Origin: Rappaport israeli
Lineage (GTDB): Bacteria; Pseudomonadota; Gammaproteobacteria; Cardiobacteriales; Cardiobacteriaceae
NCBI RefSeq assembly: GCF_001888055.1
Contig: NZ_LXHZ01000025.1
Location: 1-48,682 of the forward strand
DNA length: 48,682 nt
Reading direction: 5' to 3'
In this document: positions 1 to 9,927 of the stretch, one piece after another
Numbering within the stretch: position 1 is the stretch's first letter
Layout: each line of letters starts with the position of its first letter
Program-made: the position numbers and the translations under genes
Notes under the pieces: generated by a model
What the model was told of the DNA's origin: nothing
Database searches by the model: none
The model's input: only the letters and a program-made list of their open reading frames with translations

Positions 1-77
1 GGGTGATGGGTGATGGGTGATGGGTGATGGGTGATGGGTGATGGGTGATGGGTGATGGGTGATGGGTGATGGGTGAT
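1..77. repeat. Heptanucleotide tandem repeat (GGGTGAT)x11
   Basis: Eleven perfect copies of GGGTGAT begin at the first base of the window, so the array may be longer. It ends 93 bp before the marC start. The unit is not a multiple of three. On the plus strand every frame meets TGA, but the reverse complement (ATCACCC) has no stop in any frame and would encode a repeated I-T-H-H-P-S-P peptide on the minus strand, leaving the window. It is either an intergenic VNTR or a coding repeat of a minus-strand gene that is cut off here. Confidence 0.95.
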
Positions 78-170
78 GTGCGGTTTTTGGGGGTTTTGCC
101 TTGGCGGGGTTTTCCGTACAATGCGCGCTTTAACGCTTTTTAATATGTATAAGTTTTGTTGAGGGATGGT

Positions 171-757
171 ATGGATTTTTTTGCAGTGGTTGTGACGTTG
201 TTGTTAATTATTGACCCTTTGGGGAATATACCGGTGTTTTTGTCGGTGTTGGCAAATGTGCCGGAGCATCGGCGCTATAAGGTGTTGGTGCGGGAGTTGT
301 GCATTGCTTTGGTGGTGATGTTGTGTTTTTTGTTTGCAGGCCCGCATATTCTGAAGGGTTTGGGGTTGTCGCGTGAGGCGGTGGGGATTGCTGGGGCGTT
401 GGTGTTGATGATTATTGCGGTGCGGATGATTTTTCCTTCGCGCGGTGGGGTGATGGGGGATGAGGTGGAGGATGGGGAGCCGTTGATTGTGCCGTTGGCT
501 ATTCCGCTGATTGCAGGTCCTTCGTTGTTGGCGACGTTGATTTTGTTGGTGGAGCGTCAACCAGGGCAGATGATGCGTTGGTTTTGGCGACGTTGACGGC
601 TTGGGGGATTGGGGCGGTGGTGATGTTGGTTGCCCCTCAGTTGTATCGTATTTTGGGGCATCGTGGGTTGAAGGCGATTGAGCGGTTGATGGGGATGATT
701 TTAATCTCTATTGGGGTGCAGATGTTGCTTACGGCGTTGCGTTCGTTTATGCATTAG
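171..757 (+). CDS. MarC/YhgN family inner-membrane protein (frameshifted)
   Basis: Multi-pass membrane protein of the MarC (UPF0056) family, closest in my memory to E. coli YhgN; the family's transport role is not settled. The N-terminal half carries the family's IDPLGNIPVF motif, and the middle has VPLAIPLIAGPS. The ATG at 171 follows a GAGGGA ribosome site and is preferred to an upstream TTG at 156. The frame breaks near 573: reading stops at 596, but the next frame continues with LVLATLTAWGIGAV to a TAG at 757. One missing base after CAGATGAT would restore about 195 aa, the family length. Its stop overlaps the stop of the convergent channel gene by 4 bp. Confidence 0.8.
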
Positions 758-3700
758 TCGAGTTTATCTAGTAGGTTGGGGCGTGCTTGTGGATGATTTT
801 GCATGAGTTGTCCCAGCTGTTGTGGACTGCTTGGGAAAAATAGGTCGCGTTTGGGGTAGGCGATTTGTAGGTTGTTGTCATAGCAGGCTTGCCAGATGGC
901 GGCGATGACGATGTCGCGGGTGTCGATGTAGCCGTGTTTGTCGATGTCTAGGTAAAAGATGATGCGGTAGGTGGTGCCACGGTCGCTGTATTCATGGGCG
1001 TAGACGGCGGAGATGAGTTCTCCTTCGGAGATGATTTTGTCTTCTTCAAGTAGGCGTTGCATGGTTTGATTGAGTAGACGGGTGACTTCCGCTGGATTAT
1101 GGCTGTAGTCGAGATCTAAATAAAGGCTTAGGCGCACGACTTGGTCGGTATGCGTCCAGTTGATAAAGGCGGAGGTGACGAAGTCGGAGTTGGGGAGGAT
1201 GAGGGCTTCGTTGTCAAAGGTGGTCATGGTTAAAGAGCGCATGCCGATGCGTTCGACGGTGCCAAAGTAATTGCCAACGGAGATGATGTCGCCGTTTCTA
1301 AGAGGGCGCTCTATGAGTAGTAAGATGCCGCTGATGAAGTTGTTGGCGATGTTTTGCATGCCAAAACCAATCCCTACACCTAATGCCCCTGCAAAGACGG
1401 TGAAGGCGGTGAGGTCAAGTCCGATAACACGTAAAGCAAGTAAAAATCCTATGGTTACTACGGCGTATTGGCTAAAAACCGCTAGGGAGTTGCGAATGCC
1501 TAGGTCTAATACTTTGCTATAAATCCAGCGGTAGCTAAAAGAACGAATCCAACCGCCAATGCGAAAGACAAAATAAAATAATAATCCCATAAGGAGGATG
1601 TTGCGTAGTGTGAATTGGCTTTCTTCTTTGCCTTGAAAGAGTGGGGTGTTGAGGATGTTGAGGGCGTCTTGAATGAAGGGGGTTTTGTCGTTCCAGTTAT
1701 AGAGTTTAAAAAGTAGGGTGGCGAGAATGAAGAGGCTGCCGTAGCGCAATACGGTATGTAGGGGGTGATGACGTCTTGCGCCCAAAATAATCCATTTTGG
1801 GTGTTTTGTAGGGCGTAGCGTTTTGCCCATAGGGAGGCATCTTTTAGTAAGGCGATGATGCTGACCCATAAAATCGCAAAGAGAACAAAATAAAGAATAT
1901 AACGCGTGCTTACCCAAGCAAAATTCAAATAGCCTGATACGCTGGCTATGCCAAAAATTGCGGTGGATAGCGGTAAGATGGCGATGACAATGCGCAAAAT
2001 ACGATAGCTTAGGAAGTCTTGGTAGTATTCATCTAAATAGTCAATGGAGCGTTTGAGCATTTGCGCAAATGGCCAGCTGATGGCGAGGATGTAGAGTCCG
2101 AATAACCAGCGAAAGACATTAATGGTGTTGCTGTCGTCAAGGGTCATTTGTGCCATGATAACCAGTGCAAACAAAATACTGCCCATGGTGGAAATAAAAA
2201 TAATCGGGCGGACGATGCGGCGGTCGTCGGCGGTTTTGAGGAGTTCGGTGTTAATGAGGATGGTGGCAGAAAAATAAGGGATGCAAATCATTAGCAGTAT
2301 AACAGGGGGTAAGAGGAGGAGTTCGTAGCTGGGGGAGGTGAGTTGGGTGAAGGTTAAAGCAAGCCAAACAAGGCATAAAAGCCAATGTAGGGGAGGTTGT
2401 ATTTGAGCATGCCAAGGATAAATAGTAATAGGCGCGTGGCGAAGGGGAGGCGTTTGATTTTGCGTTTGCGCCGCACGAGATAGTTCATGTGTCCAGTTAA
2501 GATGGCGACAATAATAATTATCAGAAAAGATAATCCGCCAAACACCAGCCAGCGATGGGTGCTAAATTTTTGTAGTTGTTGATAAAAAGTGTTGATGGCA
2601 ACTAGATATTGTCCAACAAAAAGGCTGCTGGCGGTGATGAGCTCTTTGCCTAGTGCGGAGATGTCGTTGATTTCTTTTAGGAAGTTGTAGTGTTTGGTGA
2701 GGTGGTTTTTAGACATCAGGGTGAATTGTTGGTTGATTTGTTCGCTGATGATTTCAATGCTTAAATTGGCGTTTTCTAGTGAGTTAATAACGCTTTGGTA
2801 GCGGTTGGTCATTTCTTTGTAGCGCGTTTCGATAGGTTGGGGGATGTTGGTGCGCTGGAGTTTGTACAGTGAATATTGTTCGGTGATGAGGGAGAAGTTT
2901 CTTTGCAGTTGTTCTGCCATATTGGTGATGCGTTCGTGATAGAGGTTGATTTCGTTTTGCACGTTTTCGATGCGACTAAGGGAAACGCTACTAAAATCAA
3001 CAAACTGCAAATCTTGTAGACGGCGTTCAATGCTGAGATAGTCTTGCCAAATGCTGTTTAAAAACAGTTGTTTAATTACCATGGCAAGTTCAATGTTGAG
3101 GTCTAGGCGGGTCAGGCGGTCCAGATTGGCACGAGTGATTTTGTTGGAGAGTTGTTCGCGGGTTTGTTCTAGGAGTGCGACGCGGTCGCGCACTTTGTTA
3201 TTTAGCAATTGGTCGGGGTTGTTATCTTGTAGTTCAAGGTAGCGTTCGTTATAGCGACGGTAGCGTGTTTCAAGTAGTGCGCGCTGGCGTTCGGCGAGTA
3301 AGAGCGCGTTGCTTAGGAGTTCTTTTTGTTCGCTTAGGATTTGTTCAAAGGTTTGATTGCGCTCAAGCAGTTGACGGGTGTGGATGAGGTCGCGCTCTTG
3401 ATTGTCGGGGCTATCTGAAAGGGGGTTGGATTGTTTTTGTAGTAGGCTGTTGAGGTCGTTGTTGCGTTTTTTTGTATTTTGTAGGTTTTGTTCTAGATTG
3501 CTGAGTTCGTTTTGTAGGTTGTCGACTTGTAGGCGCGCTTGTTCGAGTTCGATGTAGGCTTGGCTGAGTTCTTCTTCTTTTATGCTGCGTTCAAAGGATA
3601 GCGGGGTATTGATTGTATTGGTGAGGCTTTCAACTTGGATGGCTTTTTGTTTGTTTTGTTCTTTGAGTTTATAGACTTGGTCTTTCAGTTCATTGAGTTG

Positions 3701-3805
3701 GCTGATGCCTGGGACGTCGCCAGCACTTATGTTTTCAGGGGTGTTTTGCGCCCATAACGGGGCGAAAAATAAGGCAATCAATAGTAGGCAGAGGGTTCTT
3801 AACAT
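754..3805 (-). CDS. MscK/KefA-type mechanosensitive channel (two frameshifts)
   Basis: Large MscS-superfamily channel, expected in the inner membrane with a periplasmic N-terminal domain, where it would release solutes on hypo-osmotic shock. A signal peptide (LCLLLIALFFAPLWAQ) is followed by about 350 residues of Gln/Asn/Glu-rich coiled coil. Then come several membrane segments and a C-terminal MscS module with the glycine/alanine-rich pore helix (FAGALGVGIGFGMQNIANNF) and a beta domain. The reading is in three pieces. A base is missing near 2360, where FGLL-stop should run on into LTFTQLTSPSYELL. A second is missing in a C5 tract near 1771, where six Cs give ITPLHTVLRYG. Repaired length is about 1,017 aa, close to MscK. 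Which MscK/MscM paralogue it is cannot be said. Confidence 0.82.
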
Positions 3806-3966
3806 TACAGGCGTAAGGATTTAGGCTATAGGAAGGCGCATTTTACCTTACAATAAGGCTTTTTTGCGCATAATTTGTGGGGTGTTGGCTGATTGTTTTG
3901 CTGGTTGGGGGAATGAGGCGGGCGCAAAATGGGGTTGATGGTTATTTTTTTAAAATGGAGGGTGTG

Positions 3967-4779
3967 ATGCAAAAGCAATTATGGTTGTTGGAGGTGCCTG
4001 AAAAGCGCCAGACGGCGGAGGCGTGGGTGTGGTTTAAAGATGGTTGGCAGTTGTTTGTACGTAGGGCTGGGGAGTGGCTGTTGTATATGCTGGCATCGAT
4101 TTTGTTGCTTATGGTGGGGGTGTTGGTTTTTAGGGGGCTGTCTGGGGGGTTGTCTCAGGTGGCGTTGCTTTCTTGGCTGGCGCAGTTGTTGTCATTGCTG
4201 GGGGTGAGTTGGGTGCTTTTGTCGGTGCAGGCGGGGTTGTATCGTTCGATGGCGCGAGTGGCGCGCGGTGAGAAGGTGGTGATGGCGGATGCGTATTGGT
4301 TGTTGTTGCAATTTAAGCATCGTCAGGTATGGCGTTTGGTGGCGCTGGTGTGTGGATTTAATGTGTGTTTGCAATGGGCGCAGGCGCTGTGGGTGGGGGA
4401 GATAGTGATGCTCTCAGAGGGGGTAAGGGTGGATGCGGTGCAGTTGCAACGCTTGATGATTTTAAGTGCGCTTTATTGGGTGGTGTTTACGACGTTAACT
4501 TGGGCGGTTTTGCCGATGTTGGTGGAGTTTGATGAGCGTTCGTTATGGGGGCATGTGCAAAGAAATTGGCAGGGCACGTGGCGCAATTGGGCGGGATTAT
4601 CGCTGTTGTTTGTGTTGATATTGGGGGCGGTGATTGTTGGGGCTGTGCTTGCGGCAGTTTTGGGGTTGGTGTTGCCGTGGTTGCAGGTGTTGTTGTTATT
4701 GTTGCTGTTGCTGGTGGTTCAGCCGTTAATGGGCGCTTGGGTATTTTCTGCTTATCGCCATATTTTTACGCGGTGGTAG
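3967..4779 (+). CDS. Polytopic membrane protein, possibly BPSS1780-like
   Basis: A 270-residue hydrophobic protein that I do not recognise with certainty. It has a short charged N-terminus (MQKQLWLLEVPEKRQTAEAW), then about six membrane segments including a run of leucines near residues 235-250. A hydrophilic start followed by six helices resembles the BPSS1780/DUF2189-type membrane proteins, but this is only a similarity in layout. The ATG at 3967 follows GGAGGG at the right distance; longer in-frame starts at 3877 and 3955 lack that spacing. It faces the convergent yheS gene, 34 bp away. No catalytic motif is visible and I infer no function. Confidence 0.6.
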   Translation: MQKQLWLLEVPEKRQTAEAWVWFKDGWQLFVRRAGEWLLYMLASILLLMVGVLVFRGLSGGLSQVALLSWLAQLLSLLGVSWVLLSVQAGLYRSMARVARGEKVVMADAYWLLLQFKHRQVWRLVALVCGFNVCLQWAQALWVGEIVMLSEGVRVDAVQLQRLMILSALYWVVFTTLTWAVLPMLVEFDERSLWGHVQRNWQGTWRNWAGLSLLFVLILGAVIVGAVLAAVLGLVLPWLQVLLLLLLLLVVQPLMGAWVFSAYRHIFTRW

Positions 4780-4813
4780 GGCGTTTTTTTAGGCGTTTGA
4801 TTTTTTGGGTGGG

Positions 4814-6703
4814 TTAGGGTTGTTGTTCGGCGTGTTCGAGCGCTTGGGCTGCATCTAGCCAGCGTTGTTCGGCTTGTTCAAGGGATTGTTTGAGCTGGGT
4901 TTGGCTGGCGAGATGTTGGAGGAGGGTGGGTTTGTGCTGTTCTTGGTAGAGTTCGGTTTGGCTTAGGATTTGTTCTAGTTCGTTGAGCTGTTGCTGTAGG
5001 GTTTCAACTTGTTTTTCTGCTTGTTGTAGGGCTTTTTTGAGGGGTTGTAGTTGGCGGCGTTGTTCGGCTTGTTGACGTTTTTTGTCGCGTTGTTGATGGG
5101 GTGGGGGTGTATTGGGGTTGGTGGGGGGATTGTGTTGTTGGCGCAGATATTGATGGTAGCCGTCGAGGTCGTCCTCAAAGGGTTGGACTTTGCCGTTGGC
5201 GATGAGGAGGAATTGGTCGCAACTGGCGCGCAGGAGGTTGCGGTCGTGAGAGATGAGCACGGTTGCGCCGTCAAAACTTTGTAGGGCTTCGGTTAGGGCG
5301 TCGCGCATGCCTATGTCTAGGTGGTTGGTGGGTTCGTCAAGGAGGAGGAGGTTGGGCTGTTGGGCGACAATGAGGGCAAGCGCGAGGCGGGCTTTTTCTC
5401 CGCCTGAGAATCGATAAATGGGTTGTTCGACGTCATCTCCTTTAAATCCATAACCACCAAGAAAATCGCGTTTGGCTTGTTCGTTTAAATCGATGCGTAG
5501 GGTTGTGAGATGTGCGAGGGCGGTGCTGTTGGGGTCTAGGGTGTCGAGTTGGTGTTGGGTAAAGTAGCCGATGCGGGTGTTGGGATGGAGGGTGTGCTCT
5601 CCGTTGAGTGCAGGTAGTTGTTGCGCAAGATGTTTCATGAGGGTGGATTTTCCTGCGCCGTTGCGCCCTAGTAGTCCTATGCGGCTGTGTTGGGTGAGTT
5701 CTAGGGTGATGTGGGTGAGTAGGGGGGCGCTGGCGCTGTAGCCGAGGTCGACTTTGTCTAAGCGGATGAGGCTGTAGGGGGTGGCTGTGGCAGGGCTAAA
5801 TTGTAGGCGGTATTGCTGTTCTGTGGTTGGGGGTGGGGTGTGGCTAAGTTTTTCTAATGCTTTGATGCGACTTTGCGCTTGTTTGGCTTTGCTGGCTTGG
5901 GCGCGAAAGCGGTCAATGTAGCTTTGTAGGTGGGCGCGTCGTTGGGCTTCTTTTTGTGCTGTCGCGCTGGCTTGTTGGCGTTGTTCGTGGTGTTGGCGAA
6001 CAAAGCTGCTGTAGTTTCCGCTGTAGGGGGTGAGTTGTTGTTGGTCGATGTGCCAGATTTGCTCACAGAGGCTGTCGAGAAAATCGCGGTCGTGCGCGAT
6101 GATGATTTTGGTGGCGCGGTGGTGGCGCAAAAAATCTTGTAACCAAAAAACTGCGTCTAAATCCAGATGGTTGGTGGGTTCGTCGAGTAGGAGGATGTCT
6201 GCTGGGGCGATGAGCGCTTGTGCAAGATTTAGGCGCATGCGCCAACCCCCTGAGAATTCGCGCACGGGGTGTTGATGGGCGGTGTGATGAAATCCTAATC
6301 CGTTGAGTAGAGCGCCTGCTTGGGCAGGGAGAGCGTAGCCATCAGCTTGCGCAAATAGGTCATGCGCTTTGGCAATTTGTAAGCCATCTTGGCTGTCTTG
6401 GGCTTGCTCTAGTGCTTTAAGGGCGCGTTGATAGGGGGTGTGTCCTTGTAAAACGTAGTCTAGCGCGGGTATATCCAGTGCGGGCGTTTCTTGTGCAACG
6501 CTTGCAATATGCCAATGCTCTGGTTTTAGTAGTTGCCCTTGGTCGCTATCAATTTCTCCACGGATAAGAGCAAGAAGGGTGGATTTTCCTGCGCCGTTGC
6601 GCCCGATAAGACCAATGCACTGTCCGTCGTGAACGCGGGCGTTGGCGTGGGTGAGGAGGGTTTTGGCGCCTCGGGATAGGGTGATATCGCTTAGTTCAAG
6701 CAT
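4814..6703 (-). CDS. yheS: ABC-F family ATPase, YheS type
   Basis: Cytoplasmic tandem ATPase of the ABC-F class, which act on ribosomes rather than as transporters. Two nucleotide-binding domains are visible. The first has Walker A GRNGAGKST (about residues 34-42), signature FSGGWRMRL (about 147) and Walker B LLLDEPTNHLD (about 170). The second repeats GRNGAGKST (about 343), FSGGEKARL (about 431) and LLLDEPTNHLD (about 451). A linker with HLQSYIDRFRAQASKAKQAQSR matches YheS better than Uup or EttA, and a charged Gln-rich coiled coil ends the 629 aa. It starts 6 bp downstream of htpX and is probably co-transcribed with it. Its coding strand is A/C-rich, hence the Gln/His/Thr-rich protein. Confidence 0.93.
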   Translation of the reverse strand: MLELSDITLSRGAKTLLTHANARVHDGQCIGLIGRNGAGKSTLLALIRGEIDSDQGQLLKPEHWHIASVAQETPALDIPALDYVLQGHTPYQRALKALEQAQDSQDGLQIAKAHDLFAQADGYALPAQAGALLNGLGFHHTAHQHPVREFSGGWRMRLNLAQALIAPADILLLDEPTNHLDLDAVFWLQDFLRHHRATKIIIAHDRDFLDSLCEQIWHIDQQQLTPYSGNYSSFVRQHHEQRQQASATAQKEAQRRAHLQSYIDRFRAQASKAKQAQSRIKALEKLSHTPPPTTEQQYRLQFSPATATPYSLIRLDKVDLGYSASAPLLTHITLELTQHSRIGLLGRNGAGKSTLMKHLAQQLPALNGEHTLHPNTRIGYFTQHQLDTLDPNSTALAHLTTLRIDLNEQAKRDFLGGYGFKGDDVEQPIYRFSGGEKARLALALIVAQQPNLLLLDEPTNHLDIGMRDALTEALQSFDGATVLISHDRNLLRASCDQFLLIANGKVQPFEDDLDGYHQYLRQQHNPPTNPNTPPPHQQRDKKRQQAEQRRQLQPLKKALQQAEKQVETLQQQLNELEQILSQTELYQEQHKPTLLQHLASQTQLKQSLEQAEQRWLDAAQALEHAEQQP

Positions 6704-6709
6704 GGGATT

Positions 6710-7591
6710 TTAAGGGTTTGGGTTGTTGGGAAGGGCTTGTAAGCTGGCGATGCGCTTTGCAATGGGAGGATGGGTGGCTAATAATCCTGCCAGCGCTACG
6801 ATGCCAAATGCTTGAAACTCTTTGGATAAGGCGCTGTGTTGGCTTTGTTCGCTGTGGTGTTGGAGTTTTTGTAGGGCGGCAATCATATTGGCTTTGCCGG
6901 CATGGTAGGCGCCACCAGCATCGGCTTTGTATTCGCGCTGGCGAGAATGCCAAAGGACGACGAGAGAGCCTAAAAAACCAAGGACGGTTTGCATGAGCAT
7001 GTAGATGAGAAAAAAACTGCCGTTATGACCGCGGTTGTTGTTGTTTCTGGAAAGAATAAGGCTGATGATGCGCGCAAAAACAAGCACAAAGGCGTTGATG
7101 GTGCCTTGAATGAGGGCGGAGGTAACCATATCGCCATTGGTAACATGCGCCATTTCATGCCCGAGTACGGCTTCGACTTCGTTTTTATCCATTAGGGTTA
7201 ATAGACCTGTGCTTACGGCAATAAGGGCATTATTTTTGTTAGCGCCTGTGGCAAAGGCATTGGGAGCTGGATGGTTAAATATGCCGACTTCAGGAGGGGT
7301 GATACCGCTGCGTTGGGCTTGTTGGGTGATGGTTTCAACCAACCAGCGTTCGGTGGCGTTGCTGGGTTGGGTGATGATTTGGACATTCATTTGGGTTTTG
7401 GCAAGGCTTTTTGACATCATTAAAGAGATAAAAGACCCTGCAAAGCCGTAGATGCAAGCAAAGAGCAAAAAGCCAGTGTGGTTCACGCCGTTTTGGGCGA
7501 GCATGTGGTCTATTCCAAAAATTTTCAAAATTAGGGCGAGTACCGCCATAACGCCTAGGTTGGTCAGGATAAGTAAAGCGATTGGTTTCAT
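6710..7591 (-). CDS. htpX: Protease HtpX (membrane M48 metallopeptidase)
   Basis: Inner-membrane zinc metalloprotease that takes part in quality control of membrane proteins alongside FtsH. The 293-residue length is normal. Two N-terminal membrane segments (about 5-25 and 38-58) precede the catalytic HEMAH (His145, Glu146, His149), followed by NGDM. Two more hydrophobic segments lie near 160-180 and 195-215, and the later YKADAGGA holds the third zinc ligand region. The conserved NAFATGANKNNALIAVSTGLL stretch lies just before the active site. It is divergent from surE across about 200 bp and is followed after 6 bp by yheS. Confidence 0.95.
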   Translation of the reverse strand: MKPIALLILTNLGVMAVLALILKIFGIDHMLAQNGVNHTGFLLFACIYGFAGSFISLMMSKSLAKTQMNVQIITQPSNATERWLVETITQQAQRSGITPPEVGIFNHPAPNAFATGANKNNALIAVSTGLLTLMDKNEVEAVLGHEMAHVTNGDMVTSALIQGTINAFVLVFARIISLILSRNNNNRGHNGSFFLIYMLMQTVLGFLGSLVVLWHSRQREYKADAGGAYHAGKANMIAALQKLQHHSEQSQHSALSKEFQAFGIVALAGLLATHPPIAKRIASLQALPNNPNP

Positions 7592-7717
7592 AATGTGATT
7601 TAGGGTTGAGAAAAGGGCGCTAGCATAGCAAACTTTATGGGTCTTGGCTTGATGGGTTGGCTTTGGGTTGAGCTTTTTTTATTAAACTTATTGTTAACCT
7701 TATGTTAAAAAAGATGG

Positions 7718-7726
7718 TGGTATGAT
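7718..7726 (+). promoter_or_regulatory. Possible extended -10 promoter for surE-nlpD
   Basis: TGG-TATGAT at 7718-7726 fits an extended -10 element (TGn plus TATGAT), lying about 65 bp before surE in the htpX-surE divergent region. The region upstream is A/T-rich but has no clear -35 at 17 bp. This is a pattern match only. Confidence 0.35.
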
Positions 7727-7790
7727 GGCGCGCTATTTAACTTTTAAAATCTAAGCTTCTGAAAATATTGGGCGCTTATAGGTGCAAAAG

Positions 7791-8540
7791 ATGTTTGTAT
7801 TATTATCAAATGATGATGGCTATTTATCCGCTGGATTGCGGTTATTAGCTGATGCTTTGGCAAACACAGTTAAGCGGGTGGTGGTGATGGCGCCTGACCG
7901 TGATTGTAGTGGCGCGAGTCATTCATTGACGCTGGCGCGTCCGCTTAATGTTTATGCACACGATGCACAGATTTATAGTGTAGATGGGACGCCAGCAGAT
8001 TGTGTTAAGGTGGCGCTTTCGGGGTATTTTGAAACGTTGCCTGATATGGTGATTAGTGGGATTAATCGCGGTGCGAATTTAGGCGATGATGTGATTTATT
8101 CGGGAACGGTGGCAGCGGCATTTGAGGGGATGCAGTTGGGATTGCCAGCGTTGGCGGTGTCTAATGTTTCACATGCGCCAAAACATTGGCAGAGTTCGGT
8201 TGAGGTGGTCAAGCAGTTATTATTGGATATTCAAAAAAAACCTTTGCCAGAGAATACGCTATTAAATGTTAATATTCCTGATTTACCTTATGAGCAGATA
8301 AAAGGGCGACGATTGACGGTGTTGGGGCGGCGTGAGCCGTCTAATGCATTGGTTACGGTAGAAAATCCACGCGGTCAGGTGATGTATTGGTTTGATGTGG
8401 CGGGTCAGGCGAAAAGTTCATCACAGGCAACGGATTTTGATGCGCTGGCGCAGGGTTATGTATCAATAACGCCTTTGCAATTTGATTTAACACATCAGTC
8501 TAAATTAGAGGAGATGCAAACTTGGTTAAAGGAGCTTTAA
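7791..8540 (+). CDS. surE: 5'-nucleotidase SurE
   Basis: Cytoplasmic metal-dependent phosphatase of the SurE family, acting on nucleoside monophosphates and short polyphosphate. The N-terminus reads MFVLLSNDDG, with the paired metal-binding aspartates at residues 8 and 9. The family motifs APDRDCSGASHSLT, VDGTPADCV and SGINRGANLGDDVIYSGTVAAA follow in order. I place the start at the ATG at 7791 behind AGGTG rather than the GTG at 7782, because SurE proteins begin right at the hydrophobic strand before NDDG. That gives 249 aa. Its stop overlaps the nlpD start in TAATG. No pcm gene lies between surE and nlpD, unlike E. coli. Confidence 0.95.
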   Translation: MFVLLSNDDGYLSAGLRLLADALANTVKRVVVMAPDRDCSGASHSLTLARPLNVYAHDAQIYSVDGTPADCVKVALSGYFETLPDMVISGINRGANLGDDVIYSGTVAAAFEGMQLGLPALAVSNVSHAPKHWQSSVEVVKQLLLDIQKKPLPENTLLNVNIPDLPYEQIKGRRLTVLGRREPSNALVTVENPRGQVMYWFDVAGQAKSSSQATDFDALAQGYVSITPLQFDLTHQSKLEEMQTWLKEL

Positions 8541-9277
8541 TGCCAAAACAATCTAAAACAACAAGTCTTAGCGCTTGGTTGCTTGGCTTGTCAGCGGTGG
8601 TGCTGTTAAGCGCTTGTAGTAGCGGACGTCAGTTTTTTGGCAATGAAAATGAGCTCACTGCCGAACAATTACACGGTGCGCGCGGAGCGCTCACCCCTAG
8701 TGATTATTATCTGATAAAAAAAGGCGATACGCTTTTTGGCATTGCTTGGCGCTATGGTTTGGATATGCATGAATTGGCAAGCTGGAATAATTTAAGCAAT
8801 CCAGATTATATTTTGGCAGGTCATCAATTGCGTATGAAACCGCCTGTTGGCGTACGTCGTATTCCTGTTGTTGCGCCACAAGTTACAACCACTGGTCAGG
8901 CGGGTTGGATTTGGCCAACACGTGGGCAAGTTATTTCAGGCTATAGCACGCAAACCCCAGGGCATCGCAATCTAAGAATAGCAGGGCAACGAGGACAGAC
9001 GGTTATGGCGGTAAATGATGGCACGGTGGTCTATACAGGCACGGGCATTTCTGGGTATGGACGAATGGTGATTATTAGCCATTCTCATAAAGTGCTGTCT
9101 GCTTATGGTTATTTAGACAACGCAACTGTCAGAGAAGGACAGCGTGTTAAGCGGGGGCAAGTCATTGGCACAATGGGCGTTAATTCTCGCAATCAACCAG
9201 CGTTGCATTTTGAAACGCGCAAACAAGGTACGCCTGTTAATCCTTACGGCTATATTGGGACTAATCCAAGATTTTAA
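8540..9277 (+). CDS. nlpD: NlpD/LppB-type lipoprotein, LysM plus M23 domain
   Basis: Envelope lipoprotein that in relatives activates the amidase AmiC during cell separation. A signal peptide ends in the lipobox LLSAC (Cys26). A LysM peptidoglycan-binding domain follows at about 58-100 (YLIKKGDTLFGIAWRYGL), then an M23/LytM domain at about 130-235. The LytM zinc site is degenerate: the usual GIDI stretch reads NLRIAG and so lacks the ligand Asp, as expected of an activator rather than an enzyme. The C-terminal LHFETRKQGTPVNPYGYI is typical. 245 aa. The start is fixed by TAATG coupling to surE behind AAAGGAG. It is followed by nudF, not rpoS. Confidence 0.9.
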   Translation: MPKQSKTTSLSAWLLGLSAVVLLSACSSGRQFFGNENELTAEQLHGARGALTPSDYYLIKKGDTLFGIAWRYGLDMHELASWNNLSNPDYILAGHQLRMKPPVGVRRIPVVAPQVTTTGQAGWIWPTRGQVISGYSTQTPGHRNLRIAGQRGQTVMAVNDGTVVYTGTGISGYGRMVIISHSHKVLSAYGYLDNATVREGQRVKRGQVIGTMGVNSRNQPALHFETRKQGTPVNPYGYIGTNPRF

Positions 9278-9304
9278 TGACCGATTGAACGCACGGGAGG
9301 CTTT

Positions 9305-9916
9305 ATGCACTATCAATTTCGAGTGTTAGACGCGCATGATGTCTATCAAGGATTTTTCAAACTTAAGCGCTATGAAGTTGATTTTGAGCTATTTCGTGGA
9401 GGATTTAGTGGCAAGGTAGTTCGCGAATGTTCTGGTGCTAGTGGTTATGTTGTCGCAGCGTTGCCTTATGACCCTGAGTTGGAAGAATTTGTATTTATTG
9501 AGCAATTTCGCATTGGTGCGATGGTGGCAGGCGTAAATCCTTGGCAACAAGAAATCGTTGCGGGATTTATGGATAAACAAGGCGAAACCCCTCAAGAGTG
9601 CATACAACGCGAACTGCAAGAAGAAATTGGCACGCAGGCGCTAGAGCTTGAGCTGGTAGAAACCTATTTTAATGCACCAGGCGGTAGTTCTGGGCGGACG
9701 CATTTATTTTTTGCCCGTGTAGATGCAAAAAAAGTAGGGCAATACACAGGATTATTAGAAGAAGGGGAAGATATTTTGGTGCGTCGCGTGAGTTATCAAC
9801 AAGCGTTTAGCCAGTTGGTGCGCGGTGAGATTTCTAATGTAACCATGCTCTTGGCATTGCAAGCCTTTTTATTACACAAACACTACCCCAACGCTTTAAC
9901 TCCATGGCAATCTTAA
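9305..9916 (+). CDS. nudF: ADP-ribose pyrophosphatase, NudF-like Nudix hydrolase
   Basis: Cytoplasmic Nudix hydrolase expected to cleave ADP-ribose (and possibly ADP-sugars) to AMP and a sugar phosphate. The complete Nudix box lies at about residues 87-109 (G-x5-E-x7-RELQEEIG), preceded by NPWQQEIVAGF. The PGGSSGRTHLFFARVD stretch is typical of the NudF subgroup. 203 aa. The ATG at 9305 follows GGGAGG at good spacing. It lies 27 bp after nlpD, so it is probably transcribed with surE-nlpD. Confidence 0.9.
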   Translation: MHYQFRVLDAHDVYQGFFKLKRYEVDFELFRGGFSGKVVRECSGASGYVVAALPYDPELEEFVFIEQFRIGAMVAGVNPWQQEIVAGFMDKQGETPQECIQRELQEEIGTQALELELVETYFNAPGGSSGRTHLFFARVDAKKVGQYTGLLEEGEDILVRRVSYQQAFSQLVRGEISNVTMLLALQAFLLHKHYPNALTPWQS

Positions 9917-9927
9917 CTGAGAGATTT

